Source: Vampirovibrionales bacterium (lineage in GTDB: Bacteria; Cyanobacteriota; Vampirovibrionia; Vampirovibrionales; Vampirovibrionaceae). From it: 64,000 nt of DNA. The notes under the pieces are model-generated. The model had not been told where the DNA came from and did no database searches. It was given only the letters and a program-made list of their open reading frames with translations. Positions 17,554 to 27,090 of this stretch are shown one piece after another. The stretch lies in the NCBI GenBank assembly GCA_016712355.1, contig JADJRF010000005.1, forward strand, positions 372,001-436,000, written 5' to 3'. The position numbers and the translations under genes are program-made. How positions within the stretch are numbered: position 1 is the first letter of the stretch; every line of letters begins with the position of its first letter.

Positions 17554-18490
17554 GCGCAGCCGGCTTGTGAGTTGGCTTTGGCAGGGCGACAGGCGCGGCG
17601 CGCAAGGTGAACGCGTCCAGGACCTGTCCATCCAGACCGATCGCGCTGACGCTTAAGGCCTGAGGCGTCGCCTCTCCCCGCAAAAAGTGGTAGGCGCGCG
17701 CGCGCGCCTGCGACTGAGGCGCAAGGCGATTGGAAAATTTTCGGAGCGAGGCGCCGCCGCCGCCTGAAACAATATACGTCACGCCTTCAATGGGTCCCAT
17801 ACGCTCGTAATCGTGATCGTGTCCGCACAAGTACAGCGCAACGCCATGTTGACGAAACACCGGCTGCAACCACCGCTGAAGATCGGCGCTGGCGCCATGC
17901 TCTCCCGACGAGTACAGGGGATGATGGCCGTAAACGACTTTCCATGGCGCATCGCTGGCGGCCAGCGCCTTGTCGAGCCATTGTCGCTGAAGCGCGTCAT
18001 GGGTGATATTCGTGTCGATCGCAAAGAAGGCGACCGGCCCTTGGCGAAACTGATAATAACGCCCTGGCATCCCGTAAAACGTGAGCATCGCAGGCTTAAA
18101 GCCCAGCAAAACGTCGTGATTGCCCAAGACAGGCCGGAACTGGACGCCTTTGTCCATGAGAGGCGCATACACGTCTCGATAGCGCGCCGCGCCGTATTTT
18201 CGGATATCGCCCGTCTCATAAATGATATCGCCCAGAACCAGCGCCGTCGTAAAGGGCGCGCGGACGTATTGAGCCAGCATCTGAGCGGCCAGCTGGCGCT
18301 GAGGCGACAATCCGGAGCCTGAGTCGCCAAAAGCGATAAAGGACGCAACGGGCGGCGGCGCGCTGGTCACGGTTTTTTTGGCGGCGGAGTAGGCGCCAAA
18401 CGTTCCCAAGCCCCATCCCCCTGCAATCAGAAGCAGGAGGGCCCCCGCGAAAAGCCAGAAAGAACGGCGTTGAATCGGCGAGCGGCGCAT
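17522..18490 (-). CDS. Exported calcineurin-like metallophosphatase (purple acid phosphatase type)
   Basis: 322 residues. An N-terminal basic stretch and membrane segment (RRSFWLFAGALLLLIAGGW) form a signal anchor. The dinuclear-metal motifs follow in order: FIAFGDSGSG, VLGDIIYETG, PVLGNHDVLL, VVYGHHPLYS and LCGHDHDYERM. A short threonine/alanine/lysine-rich C-terminal tail closes it. The pattern fits small tartrate-resistant-type acid phosphatases acting outside the cytoplasmic membrane on phosphate esters. ATG 18490 has GGAG upstream and directly precedes the basic n-region. Confidence 0.87.
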   Translation of the reverse strand: MRRSPIQRRSFWLFAGALLLLIAGGWGLGTFGAYSAAKKTVTSAPPPVASFIAFGDSGSGLSPQRQLAAQMLAQYVRAPFTTALVLGDIIYETGDIRKYGAARYRDVYAPLMDKGVQFRPVLGNHDVLLGFKPAMLTFYGMPGRYYQFRQGPVAFFAIDTNITHDALQRQWLDKALAASDAPWKVVYGHHPLYSSGEHGASADLQRWLQPVFRQHGVALYLCGHDHDYERMGPIEGVTYIVSGGGGASLRKFSNRLAPQSQARARAYHFLRGEATPQALSVSAIGLDGQVLDAFTLRAAPVALPKPTHKPAAPKKAVGSGAK

Positions 18491-18607
18491 GGCGTTATCT
18501 CCAGTTTGACAATGCAATAACGGCTTGAGAATCGACTCTGTTCTATCGTACGCGAGGAGACAGGGGCAAGTCCATCGACGCGCGCTGTCGACAGGCGTCG
18601 TTTATGC

Positions 18608-18613
18608 TACGAT
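18608..18613 (+). promoter_or_regulatory. Putative extended -10 of the nusB-ftsY-ffh operon
   Basis: TGCTACGAT gives an extended -10 (TGn plus TACGAT at 18608-18613). The expected transcription start is 18620, which is the nusB ATG itself. No Shine-Dalgarno sequence precedes the ATG. Together these suggest a leaderless transcript. Confidence 0.4.
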
Positions 18614-18619
18614 ACGCCC

Positions 18620-19363
18620 ATGAAAGCCCGTCACGTTGCCCGCGAACTCGCTCTGTTAGCCCTGTTTCAGAGGGAGCGCCATGGCGCGCTGCCCGCGCCT
18701 GCGACTGACTCGGCGGACTGCGCTGAGGGCGAGACGATTCAGGATCTGATTCAGGACGCTGTCCGCGCGCTCAGCGATCAGGCGCAAGGCCAAATTCGCG
18801 AAGCGGTTGAAGCTCTGGCCATCGCCGCCGATGAAATCGCGCGCCTGGAGCAGGAGCATCCCGATAACCTGCAAACGTCGCTGGAGACGCCAGCAGAGCC
18901 TGTGGCGCTGCCCACAACGCGTGTTGTGTACGATCATCTGACATCCGTCTTACAGGCGGCGCGGATGCTGGGCGAAGCCCTGCGAATCCCGGAATTGTCC
19001 GCCCATGCGGCCTCGGAATCGGTCCGATCGTACGCCTCGCAACTGATCGACGTCGCCTGCGCGCATCGCGACGAAATCGACGCTGCGCTGGAAGCGGCGA
19101 GCGAAGAATGGAAAGTGTCGCGCATGGCCCGTATGGACCGTAATATTTTACGTCTGGCGCTGGCCGAAATGCGCTATATCGACGGGGTAGACGCGGGCGT
19201 TTCGATTGACGAAGCCGTGCAGTTCGCGCGCGAATTTTCGACGCCAGACAGTTATCGCTTTATTAACGGCGTGCTGGGCCAGTTGGCGCAAGATCCGGCC
19301 GCGGCCCAACAAACGCCTGAGCCCGAGGCGCCTCTTGGCGGAGACGTCGGCGGGGATGTTTAA
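18620..19363 (+). CDS. nusB: Transcription antitermination factor NusB, long form
   Basis: 247 residues, about 100 more than the usual NusB. The N-terminal MKARHVARELALLALFQ matches the first NusB helix, and the C-terminal half (KVSRMARMDRNILRLALAEM, VSIDEAVQFAREFS, SYRFINGVLGQLA) is typical NusB. Between them lies a helical, acidic/alanine-rich insert of about 110 residues. NusB with NusE binds boxA RNA in rRNA operons to prevent premature termination. Its stop overlaps the ftsY start by 8 bases (ATGTTTAA), suggesting translational coupling. A short proline/glycine-rich tail follows the last helix. Confidence 0.9.
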   Translation: MKARHVARELALLALFQRERHGALPAPATDSADCAEGETIQDLIQDAVRALSDQAQGQIREAVEALAIAADEIARLEQEHPDNLQTSLETPAEPVALPTTRVVYDHLTSVLQAARMLGEALRIPELSAHAASESVRSYASQLIDVACAHRDEIDAALEAASEEWKVSRMARMDRNILRLALAEMRYIDGVDAGVSIDEAVQFAREFSTPDSYRFINGVLGQLAQDPAAAQQTPEPEAPLGGDVGGDV

Positions 19364-20402
19364 CTGGCTGAAACCCAAGGCGTCGTCGCCTGAACAGGTG
19401 ACAGCGCCGATTCTGGATGCGCCGCCGCAGGAGGCGAGCCCCGCGTTATCGCCCTTTGCGCGCCTAAAACAAGCGCTGGCCGCCACAGGCCGCTCGCTCT
19501 GGGGCGGGGCCCAAACGCTTATCGACGCCGACCGCGGGCTGGACGAGGATGCGCTGGACGCCATTGAAGAAACCCTGCTGCGCGCCGACGTGGGCCTGGA
19601 AACGACGCTGGCGCTGTTAGAGCCGTTGCGCCGTCAAGAAGTATCGCCCCGAAATGACGACGAATTGCGCGATTACCTTAAAACAGCGTTTCTCACGCTT
19701 TTACGGCCGTTTGAATCGGGCGCTGATCGCGCTTTACGCCCCGCTGCGCTGACGATTTATCTGGTCACCGGCGTCAATGGAGCCGGAAAAACAACGTTTA
19801 TCGGCAAGCTGGCGCATCGTCTGACGCAATCGGGGCAACGCGTGGTGATTGGCGCAGGCGATACGTTTCGCGCCGCCGCAGAAAATCAGCTCGCCATCTG
19901 GGCCGAGCGCGCTCATGCCCAGCTGGTGCGCCGCGACGGAGCGGACCCCGCCTCGGTCGTCTTTGAAGCAATTGAGGAGGCGACGCGCCTCGGCGCCGAC
20001 GCCGTGATTCTGGACACGGCGGGGCGGCTTCAAAACAAATACAATCTGATGGAAGAATTACGCAAAATCGCAGCGGTCATCGAAAAAGCGCGGCCTGCCG
20101 ACAGCGATTTGCGCGCCCTGCTGGTTCTGGACGCCACGACCGGGCAAAACGCCCTACGGCAGGCTGAAGCCTTTAAAGAAGCGGTAACGCTCACCGGCGT
20201 GGTGTTAACCAAACTCGACGGCTCTTCCAAAGGCGGCGTCGCCCTGAGCGTGGCGCGCGAATTTGGCTTGCCGGTGCAATGGGTGGGCGTGGGCGAAAAA
20301 ATCGACGATTTACAGCCCTTTAACGCGGAAGCCTTTGTGGAAGCCCTGTTCAGCGATGCGCGCGCAGGACGCGAACCAGCCGCGGGGAAAACCCATGTTT
20401 GA
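19356..20402 (+). CDS. ftsY: Signal recognition particle receptor FtsY
   Basis: 348-residue SRP receptor GTPase that docks ribosome-SRP complexes at the membrane. The protein starts MFNWLKPK with almost no acidic A domain. The N domain (ALAATGRSLWGGAQTLID, LDAIEETLLRADVG) leads into the G domain: Walker A GVNGAGKTTFIGKLA, GDTFRAAAENQL, DTAGRLQNKYNLMEEL, TKLDGSSKGG and the closing GVGEKIDDLQPF. The start at 19356 is the first ATG before NG homology and overlaps the nusB stop. The gene end overlaps the ffh start by 8 bases (ATGTTTGA). Confidence 0.96.
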   Translation: MFNWLKPKASSPEQVTAPILDAPPQEASPALSPFARLKQALAATGRSLWGGAQTLIDADRGLDEDALDAIEETLLRADVGLETTLALLEPLRRQEVSPRNDDELRDYLKTAFLTLLRPFESGADRALRPAALTIYLVTGVNGAGKTTFIGKLAHRLTQSGQRVVIGAGDTFRAAAENQLAIWAERAHAQLVRRDGADPASVVFEAIEEATRLGADAVILDTAGRLQNKYNLMEELRKIAAVIEKARPADSDLRALLVLDATTGQNALRQAEAFKEAVTLTGVVLTKLDGSSKGGVALSVAREFGLPVQWVGVGEKIDDLQPFNAEAFVEALFSDARAGREPAAGKTHV

Positions 20403-21906
20403 CGCGCTGTCGGAACGATTACAGGGCGTTTTCGATTCGTTTCGCGGCGAGAAGACCCTGACGCCTGAAAATATGGAAAGCGCCCTGCGCGAAATCCGCC
20501 GCGCGCTGTTGGAAGCTGACGTCAACCTGCGCGTGGTCAAGAGCTTTCTGTCGCGCGTGAAAGACCGCGCCGAAGGCGAGGCCGTTCTAAAAACCCTGAA
20601 TCCGTCGCAACAACTGGTGAAGATTGTCCACGACGAACTGGTGGCGCTGCTGGGCGGCGAACGTCAGCCGCTGGATATACAGACCGGCGATCCGCCGCTG
20701 ATGATGTTGTTTGGCCTGCAAGGCTCAGGCAAAACCACGACGGCAGCCAAGCTGGCGCTCAAGCTGCGCCGGGAAGGGCATCGCCCCTTGCTGATTGCCG
20801 CCGACGTGTATCGTCCGGCCGCAATCGATCAGTTGGTCACGCTGGGCGCCCAGATTGGGATTCCGACGCATAGTCTGAACGACTCGACGGATGTACAAGC
20901 GATCGTACGCAGCGGCATCGACCGCGCGCGCGCCGAAGACTTACGGCCGGTGATCATCGACACCGCCGGTCGCCTACAGGCGGACGCTTCGATGATGGCG
21001 GAACTGCTGCTGCTGGAGCGCGTTTTCAAGCCGGCGGAAAAACTACTGGTCGTCGATGCGATGACCGGTCAGGAAGCCGTCGCCGTAGCAGAGACCTTCA
21101 ATGCCCAACTGGCGTTGACCGGTCTGGCCATGACCAAAATGGACGGCGACGCGCGGGGCGGCGCAGCCCTATCGGTTGCCAGCGTCACGGGCAAACCCAT
21201 CAAGCTGATTGGCGTCAGCGAAAAGCCGGATGGTCTGGAAGATTTCCACCCGGATCGACTGGCGACCCGCATTCTGGGGATGGGCGACGTGCTCACGCTG
21301 GTGGAAAAGGCTCAGCAGGCCGTCAACGCCGAAGACGCCAAGCGCCTTGAAAAGCAATTCCGCAAGCAGACCTTCTCGTTTGAGGATTTTCGCAATCTGC
21401 AGAAGCAGATGAAGCTGCTCGGGTCGTTTGATCAGATTCTGGGGATGCTGCCCATTCCCGGGCTGGATAAATCGATGCGCCAGCAATTGGCGCAAGGCGG
21501 CGAACAACAAATGAAGCGCATTGACGCGATGATCGCCAGCATGACGCCCGCCGAACGCCAAACCCCGGATCTACTGTCAGCCCAGGGCCGCGTACGACGC
21601 ATCGCCAAAGGCTGCGGGATGCCTGAACCTGAGGTTCGTCAGTTCCTCAAACAATTTGAACAAATGAAACAAGTCATGAAGGCGATGACGCAAATGGGCG
21701 ACGCCGTTAAATCTGGCAAAGCGCCCGCCGGCGGCTTCAAACTGCCCGGAATGGGTGGCATGAAGCCGGGGAGCCTCAAGTCTGATGCCTTCAAACCTGA
21801 AAAAAAGAAACGCAAGAAGAGCGGCTTATTTGCGTCGCTGGATGGCCAGATACCCGCATCGCCGTCTGGCGAGCCCTCAGACAAGAAGCCGCCGTTTCTG
21901 CTGTAA
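20395..21906 (+). CDS. ffh: Signal recognition particle protein Ffh
   Basis: 503-residue SRP54 GTPase that binds signal peptides through its M domain. N domain MFDALSERLQGVF; G domain with GLQGSGKTTTAAKLA, ADVYRPAAIDQL, DTAGRLQAD, TKMDGDARGGAALS and GVSEKPDGLEDFHPDR. The methionine-rich M domain follows (FRNLQKQMKLLGSFDQILGM ... MKRIDAMIASMTPAER). A lysine-rich, low-complexity C-terminal extension of about 55 residues ends the protein. Encoding ffh directly after ftsY lets both halves of the targeting pathway be made together. No SRP RNA gene is visible in the window. Confidence 0.97.
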   Translation: MFDALSERLQGVFDSFRGEKTLTPENMESALREIRRALLEADVNLRVVKSFLSRVKDRAEGEAVLKTLNPSQQLVKIVHDELVALLGGERQPLDIQTGDPPLMMLFGLQGSGKTTTAAKLALKLRREGHRPLLIAADVYRPAAIDQLVTLGAQIGIPTHSLNDSTDVQAIVRSGIDRARAEDLRPVIIDTAGRLQADASMMAELLLLERVFKPAEKLLVVDAMTGQEAVAVAETFNAQLALTGLAMTKMDGDARGGAALSVASVTGKPIKLIGVSEKPDGLEDFHPDRLATRILGMGDVLTLVEKAQQAVNAEDAKRLEKQFRKQTFSFEDFRNLQKQMKLLGSFDQILGMLPIPGLDKSMRQQLAQGGEQQMKRIDAMIASMTPAERQTPDLLSAQGRVRRIAKGCGMPEPEVRQFLKQFEQMKQVMKAMTQMGDAVKSGKAPAGGFKLPGMGGMKPGSLKSDAFKPEKKKRKKSGLFASLDGQIPASPSGEPSDKKPPFLL

Positions 21907-22147
21907 AGAACGCTTGACTCAAAGAGCATTCTTGCGCTGTGGGGGATTTGTGCTAGCGTGAAGAGGTCAATCGTTTTCGTGCGGTCTTGGGCGCTAAGCA
22001 TTGATAGGGGTTTAGCGGCGGACGGCGGGTATCGAGTGGCGGCTTAAGGGAGCGACAACGCGGCCTCTTCGCATGCGCGAGCAGACGCGGGCGCGTCGTA
22101 TTGATTCATCATCAGGCAAGAAGCAAGGCAGGAAAGAAGGAACAGCC

Positions 22148-22747
22148 ATGTCCGTGTCCGGTCCATCTTTTGGGGCGCAGTCCCGCTTCGGGAAGCTTCT
22201 GGAAGCGCAATTGACAGACATCGATCCCGTAAGAGGGACAACCAAAGCCGCCCTTGTAATCGAGGATGCCCAAGGGAACCGGGAATCGCTGGTGATGAGA
22301 GGGCATGCCATTCCGAGGAAGAAGCTTTCCCAGATCTTTGAAAAGCCTACTTATGAGTGGAATTTCTCTCGAGATCCGGGCCAACCGCCTCTAGCGACCA
22401 TTCGCATGAGGCATCAAGGGACGATTGATAGCACCTCTTTTCAAGTGCAAGCCGCCCGCCTTCGACGAGAGGAGGCCCCTTTTCGCGCGGCTGCGTTAGG
22501 TATTGCTACAGGGCAAGATCCTCACTATATAGAACCCAAACCCGGCCATATCCCCCAGAAGACTATTAGCGGGGCCCGCACAGATTTTCTCGATGATCTC
22601 GCTCTGGCCGCAATCGCTTTAACGCAGCGGGTACAGCAAGCGTGCGGCACGTTAGGCGGATACGGGCGACCTCAAATAGCCCCCGTGAAAGCCGAACAGC
22701 CGCCTACTCAAACGACGCCGCCTCTGGAAGAGGGGGTTTACGCTTAA
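22148..22747 (+). CDS. Hypothetical protein
   Basis: 199 residues from the ATG at 22148, preceded by AAGGA. Soluble, no signal peptide. The middle has short beta-like segments (KAALVIEDAQGNRESLVMRG) and the end is a helix followed by a proline/threonine tail. I recognise no domain. The 240-base gap before it could hold a promoter (TTGCGC at 21932 and TAGCGT at 21954, spacer 16). Its last 44 bases overlap the end of the convergent RND pump gene. Confidence 0.6.
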   Translation: MSVSGPSFGAQSRFGKLLEAQLTDIDPVRGTTKAALVIEDAQGNRESLVMRGHAIPRKKLSQIFEKPTYEWNFSRDPGQPPLATIRMRHQGTIDSTSFQVQAARLRREEAPFRAAALGIATGQDPHYIEPKPGHIPQKTISGARTDFLDDLALAAIALTQRVQQACGTLGGYGRPQIAPVKAEQPPTQTTPPLEEGVYA

Positions 22748-25700
22748 GCAGGGCATAGGCGACGGGGATCACAAACAGGGTCAGGAACGTGGCCAGCGCC
22801 ATCCCGCCGATCACCGACAGTCCGAGCGATTGTCGGCTTTGCGCGCCCGCGCCCAAGCCCAGCGCCAAAGGCGCAGCCCCGAAAATCGTGGCGACAGCCG
22901 TCATGACGATAGGCCGGAACCGAATGGCGCAGGCTTCGGCCGCCGCTTGCGCCGCCGAGTAAGTCGGGTTGGTTTTGCGCAGCGTATTGGCGTATTCCAC
23001 AATCAGAATCCCGTTTTTCGTCACGAGCCCGACCAGCAAAATCATGCCAATCTGGCTGTAGGTGTTAAAACTGGCGCCGAATAAATATAACGTGATGAAC
23101 GCCCCGCTAACGGCCAGCGGCACTGTCAGCATCACGATCAGCGGGTCGAGGAAGCTCTCAAACTGCGCCGCCAGCACCAGAAACACCACCAGCATGGCCA
23201 GTACGAAGGCAAACGTGGTGGCCGAGCTGGCCAGACGCATTTCGCGGCTCTCGCCTGCCCAGGCAATGCTCATGCCGGGCGGCAAAATGCGCTGGGCTTC
23301 GGCTTCGAGCTTATCCATCACGGCGCCCATCGACACGCCGGGAATCGGCAACAGCCCCGCGCTCAGCGTGGCGGCGCGCAGGCGTCCGTAATGGTTAATA
23401 TCTTTGGGCGCGACGGTTTCTTGCGCGGTAACAGCATTCATGAGCGGCACGAGCTGGTCGTTACGGCCTTTGACATAGATGGTTTCCAGCTGTTGCGGCA
23501 GGCTTCTGGCGTCTTTCGGGGCCTGAACCATCACTTTATAACGCTTTTTATTGATCTCAAAAGTAGACAGATCCAGGCCGCCCATCAAGACCTGAAGCGT
23601 CTGCGACAGATCACGAACCGAAACGCCCAGAGAGGAGGCGCGTTCGCGGTCGACTTCCAGTCGCAGTTCGGGCTTGTTCAGTTTGAGATTGCTTTCGACC
23701 TTATACAGCCCAAAGATTTTTTTGGCCGCCGCTTCCATTTTCGCCGACGCTTGCGCCAGTTCCTGCAAGTCGTAGCCCTGCATCACCAGTTGAATCGGGT
23801 CCGCGCCCACGCTGGTAGGACCGGACGGCGGCGTGATAGGGAACACGAACGCTTCGGGAATGCTCATCATCTGCGGCATGATTTCCTGCAATATCGCATC
23901 GCTGGATCGCTGCCGCTCGCCGCGCTCCTTGTCTTTGAGGGTGATGAACATAATACCCTCGTTGACCGCGCCAATGGTGTCGCGACCGAAAGCCAGAACG
24001 GTCGTGGCGCGCAGGACTTCCGGCGTGCGGCGATACACGGCTTCGGCCTGTCGCGCCGCGCGATCCGTATAGGCCAGCGTCGCGCCTTCGGGGGCTTTAA
24101 TAAACGTGAGAATGAAACCCCGGTCTTCTTTTGGAAGGAATTCTTTTGGGATAAACAGGTAGCAAATGGCCGTGAGCGCAATGGCCACCCCCGCGCCAGC
24201 TAGAATCAGGCCTTTTCGATCCATCCCCCACGACAAGGCCGATGCATACACGCTGCGCGCGCGGTCGACTCCGCGTCGAAAGCCTTGGGTCAGGCGATGC
24301 GCGGCGGTGTCGCTGTGCTTGTTTTTTAACAGGCGCGCGCACATCATCGGTGACAGACTCAGCGAAACGAAGCCGGAGATCAGCACCGATCCGGCCAGCG
24401 CAATCGCGAATTCGGAAAACAGGCGACCGACCGCCCCTGTCATAAAGGCAATCGGCACGAAAATAGCCACCAGTACCAGCGTCGTAGCGATGACGGCGAA
24501 AGCAATCTCGCGAATGCCGCGCACGGCGGCCAGCATCGGCGGCTCGCCCGCCTCGATATGGCGCACGATGTTTTCCAGGACGACGATAGCGTCATCGACC
24601 ACGAGGCCAATCGCTAGCGTGAGCGCCAACAGCGTCAGCGTATTGATCGAATAGCCCAGCGCGTACATGACAAAGAACGTCGCCATCAACGACACCGGAA
24701 TCGCGATGGCCGGAATCAGCGTCGAGCGAAAGCTGCCCAGAAAGAGGTAAATAACCAGAACCACCAGCACGATCGATAACAGCAGCGATTCTTTCACCTC
24801 ATTGAGCGATTGCGCAATAAAGCGCGACGAATCGTACGCTACGCCCATGGTCATTCCAGACGGCAGGGTTTTGGAGATAAGCGCCATTTTCGCCTTGGCG
24901 GCGTCGGCCACGTCCAGCGTATTGGCCTTGGATTGCTTGACGATGCCGAAGCCCACGGCGGTTTTGCCATTCATCCGCAACAGCGAGCGGTCGTCACGCG
25001 CGCCGATTTCCGCACGGCCAATGTCGCGCAGATACACCGGCTGGCCGTCGATAGTTTTCAGCACCAGGCGGTTAAAGGCTTCCGGCGTCTTGAGTTCGCC
25101 CATCGTGCGAATCGTAAATTCGCGATACTGGCCTTCAATGCGCCCGGACGGCAGTTCGACGCTTTGTTCATTCAGGGCCTTTTGGATATCGCTTACAGTC
25201 ACGCCGCGAGAAGCCATGGCCGCGGGTTCCAGCCACAGGCGCATGGCATATTCGCGCTCGCCGCCGATAATCACGCGGCCCACGCCGGGCAAGGTCTGAA
25301 GCTGATCGAGGATAAAGCGCCGACCGTAGTCGCTGAGCTGCAGCTGGCTATAACGATCGCCGCTGAGAACCAGCCACACAATGGGTTGCGCGTCGGAATC
25401 CTGTTTATAAATCACCGGCTCTTCGATGCCATCGGGCAGGCGTCCGCGCGCACGGAACACGCGATCGCGCACGTCCTGAGCCGCCACATTGATATCGCGG
25501 TTAAGCTCAAATTCCACGATGATATTGCTAAAGCCCTCGCCACTGCGCGAGGCCAGCGTCTTGATCCCCTCAATGCTGATGATTTCTTCTTCGAGCGGCT
25601 CGGTGACGCTGTTTTCAATGACTTCCGGGCTTGCGCCCGCGTAAAACGTGTTGACGGACACCACGGGCGGATCAATGTCCGGGTACTCACGAACAGAAAG

Positions 25701-25793
25701 CCGCGAAAAACCGACAATCCCGAACAGCACCAGCACCGTTGAAAGCACAATGGCCAGAACCGGCCGTCGAATCGAAATCTCAGAGAGCCACAT
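22704..25793 (-). CDS. RND multidrug efflux permease (AcrB/MexB type)
   Basis: 1029 residues, the normal length for the HAE-1 family of proton-driven inner-membrane pumps. Twelve membrane helices in two repeats flank two large periplasmic loops. The N-terminus (SEISIRRPVLAIVLSTVLVL) and the proton-relay helix GLVVDDAIVVLENI with its Asp-Asp pair are intact, as is GRDTIGAVNEG in the porter domain. It pairs with the adaptor gene just upstream: the adaptor stop and pump start share one base (TAATG), which implies coupled translation. Substrates cannot be predicted from sequence. Confidence 0.95.
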   Translation of the reverse strand: MWLSEISIRRPVLAIVLSTVLVLFGIVGFSRLSVREYPDIDPPVVSVNTFYAGASPEVIENSVTEPLEEEIISIEGIKTLASRSGEGFSNIIVEFELNRDINVAAQDVRDRVFRARGRLPDGIEEPVIYKQDSDAQPIVWLVLSGDRYSQLQLSDYGRRFILDQLQTLPGVGRVIIGGEREYAMRLWLEPAAMASRGVTVSDIQKALNEQSVELPSGRIEGQYREFTIRTMGELKTPEAFNRLVLKTIDGQPVYLRDIGRAEIGARDDRSLLRMNGKTAVGFGIVKQSKANTLDVADAAKAKMALISKTLPSGMTMGVAYDSSRFIAQSLNEVKESLLLSIVLVVLVIYLFLGSFRSTLIPAIAIPVSLMATFFVMYALGYSINTLTLLALTLAIGLVVDDAIVVLENIVRHIEAGEPPMLAAVRGIREIAFAVIATTLVLVAIFVPIAFMTGAVGRLFSEFAIALAGSVLISGFVSLSLSPMMCARLLKNKHSDTAAHRLTQGFRRGVDRARSVYASALSWGMDRKGLILAGAGVAIALTAICYLFIPKEFLPKEDRGFILTFIKAPEGATLAYTDRAARQAEAVYRRTPEVLRATTVLAFGRDTIGAVNEGIMFITLKDKERGERQRSSDAILQEIMPQMMSIPEAFVFPITPPSGPTSVGADPIQLVMQGYDLQELAQASAKMEAAAKKIFGLYKVESNLKLNKPELRLEVDRERASSLGVSVRDLSQTLQVLMGGLDLSTFEINKKRYKVMVQAPKDARSLPQQLETIYVKGRNDQLVPLMNAVTAQETVAPKDINHYGRLRAATLSAGLLPIPGVSMGAVMDKLEAEAQRILPPGMSIAWAGESREMRLASSATTFAFVLAMLVVFLVLAAQFESFLDPLIVMLTVPLAVSGAFITLYLFGASFNTYSQIGMILLVGLVTKNGILIVEYANTLRKTNPTYSAAQAAAEACAIRFRPIVMTAVATIFGAAPLALGLGAGAQSRQSLGLSVIGGMALATFLTLFVIPVAYALLKRKPPLPEAASFE

Positions 25794-27070
25794 TAGCGCA
25801 CGCTTCCTGAAGTCGAGGCAGAGGCCGCTGCGCCAGCATTCTCAGGGGCCATGCGTCGAATCAACGCGCCGTCAAACAGCTTGCCGACGCCCTCGGTAAT
25901 AATCTCTTCGCCCGCCTGCAAACCGGATTTCACCTCGACCCAGCCGGGCTTTCGCTCACCCAGAGCGATTTCCCGAAACTGGGCGCGATCGCCTTTGGCG
26001 ACATAGACAAAAAATTTCTCGCCCTGCGGCACGGCGGCCTGTTCGGGAATCACCAACGCCTGGGGCTCGTTATAGAGCGTGAGCAGGGCGCGGGCGAACT
26101 GTCCGTCGCGGAGCGCAGCGGCCCCGGCATCTTCAATAACGGCTTTAATCAGTACTGTGTGGGTGGCAGGGTTGACTGTGGGCGAAACGAAGGCCACGCG
26201 CGCGCTGAGCGCAGGCGATTGAGAAGACTCGCCGACCGTAACAGCCACGGGACGGCCTTCTTTCAGCCAGGGCAAGAAGCGCTCCGGCGCGTCAAAAGCA
26301 ATTTTCATACGGCGATTGTCGACCACGGTGGCGAGCTTTTCGGTGAGCATGACGTAATCGCCCAAATCGACGTATTTTTGCCCCACCACCCCGCTAAAAG
26401 GAGCCCGCACGATGGTCTCAGAGGACAATACGCGGTTATAGCCCAGTCGCGCGCGCGCTTGAGCCTGCTGCGAACGGGTTTCGGAGACTTGCGCCTGTGC
26501 GCGGGACACATCGTCTTGCGCCGCCTGAAAACGCGCGCGCTGGCTGTCGTAAGCGGCGCGCTTCTGTTCCAGCTCCAGATCCGATATAAAGTCCTGTCGG
26601 CGCAACGCGTCATAGCGCTTGAATTCTGACTCCGATAAGGCGAACGCGGCGCGCGCCGCCTCCAGATTCGCCCGCGATGCGCGCAAATCCGCATCGCGAC
26701 TTATAATTGCGGTTTGCGCGGCCTGAGCGCCCGCCAGCGCCTCGGCGCTTTGCGCGGCCTGCTTGTCCGCCCGCAGATAAATCAGGGGCTGACCCTTGAC
26801 GATGGGCTGACCCTCTACAAAGGCAATGCGCGCGACCGTTCCCGGCGTTTCGGCGTTCAGATCCACGCGGTTGTCGGCTTCAATGCTTCCTTGCGCCGTA
26901 TAGGTAATATCCCACGCACGGGGCGAGACGCGGGCCGTTTGCACGGGCTGAGGGACCTTGGACGGATCAAATCCGCCGCCGCCGCCGAGAAATCGAAAGG
27001 CGATGGTCGCCAGCACCGCTACGGTGATTACGACAAGTATCAACCAGAACCAGAAAACGCCGCGAGACAT
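25793..27070 (-). CDS. RND efflux periplasmic adaptor (membrane fusion protein)
   Basis: 425 residues. One N-terminal membrane anchor (VFWFWLILVVITVAVLATIAF) without a lipobox is followed by a glycine run. The biotinyl-lipoyl-like half motif (GSIEADNRVDLNAETPGTV) leads into a long alpha-hairpin of about residues 105-200 rich in Ala/Gln/Arg. The second lipoyl half (ETIVRAPFSGVVGQKYVDLG) and beta-barrel and membrane-proximal domains follow. It links the inner-membrane pump to the TolC-like channel. AGGAAGGA lies ahead of the ATG. It is the middle gene of the tolC-like/adaptor/pump operon. Confidence 0.94.
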   Translation of the reverse strand: MSRGVFWFWLILVVITVAVLATIAFRFLGGGGGFDPSKVPQPVQTARVSPRAWDITYTAQGSIEADNRVDLNAETPGTVARIAFVEGQPIVKGQPLIYLRADKQAAQSAEALAGAQAAQTAIISRDADLRASRANLEAARAAFALSESEFKRYDALRRQDFISDLELEQKRAAYDSQRARFQAAQDDVSRAQAQVSETRSQQAQARARLGYNRVLSSETIVRAPFSGVVGQKYVDLGDYVMLTEKLATVVDNRRMKIAFDAPERFLPWLKEGRPVAVTVGESSQSPALSARVAFVSPTVNPATHTVLIKAVIEDAGAAALRDGQFARALLTLYNEPQALVIPEQAAVPQGEKFFVYVAKGDRAQFREIALGERKPGWVEVKSGLQAGEEIITEGVGKLFDGALIRRMAPENAGAAASASTSGSVR

Positions 27071-27090
27071 GTATTGATTTCCTTCCTGGG

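Noticed and set aside
24810..25742. 310-residue plus-strand open frame
   Set aside because: Antisense to the well-supported RND pump gene.
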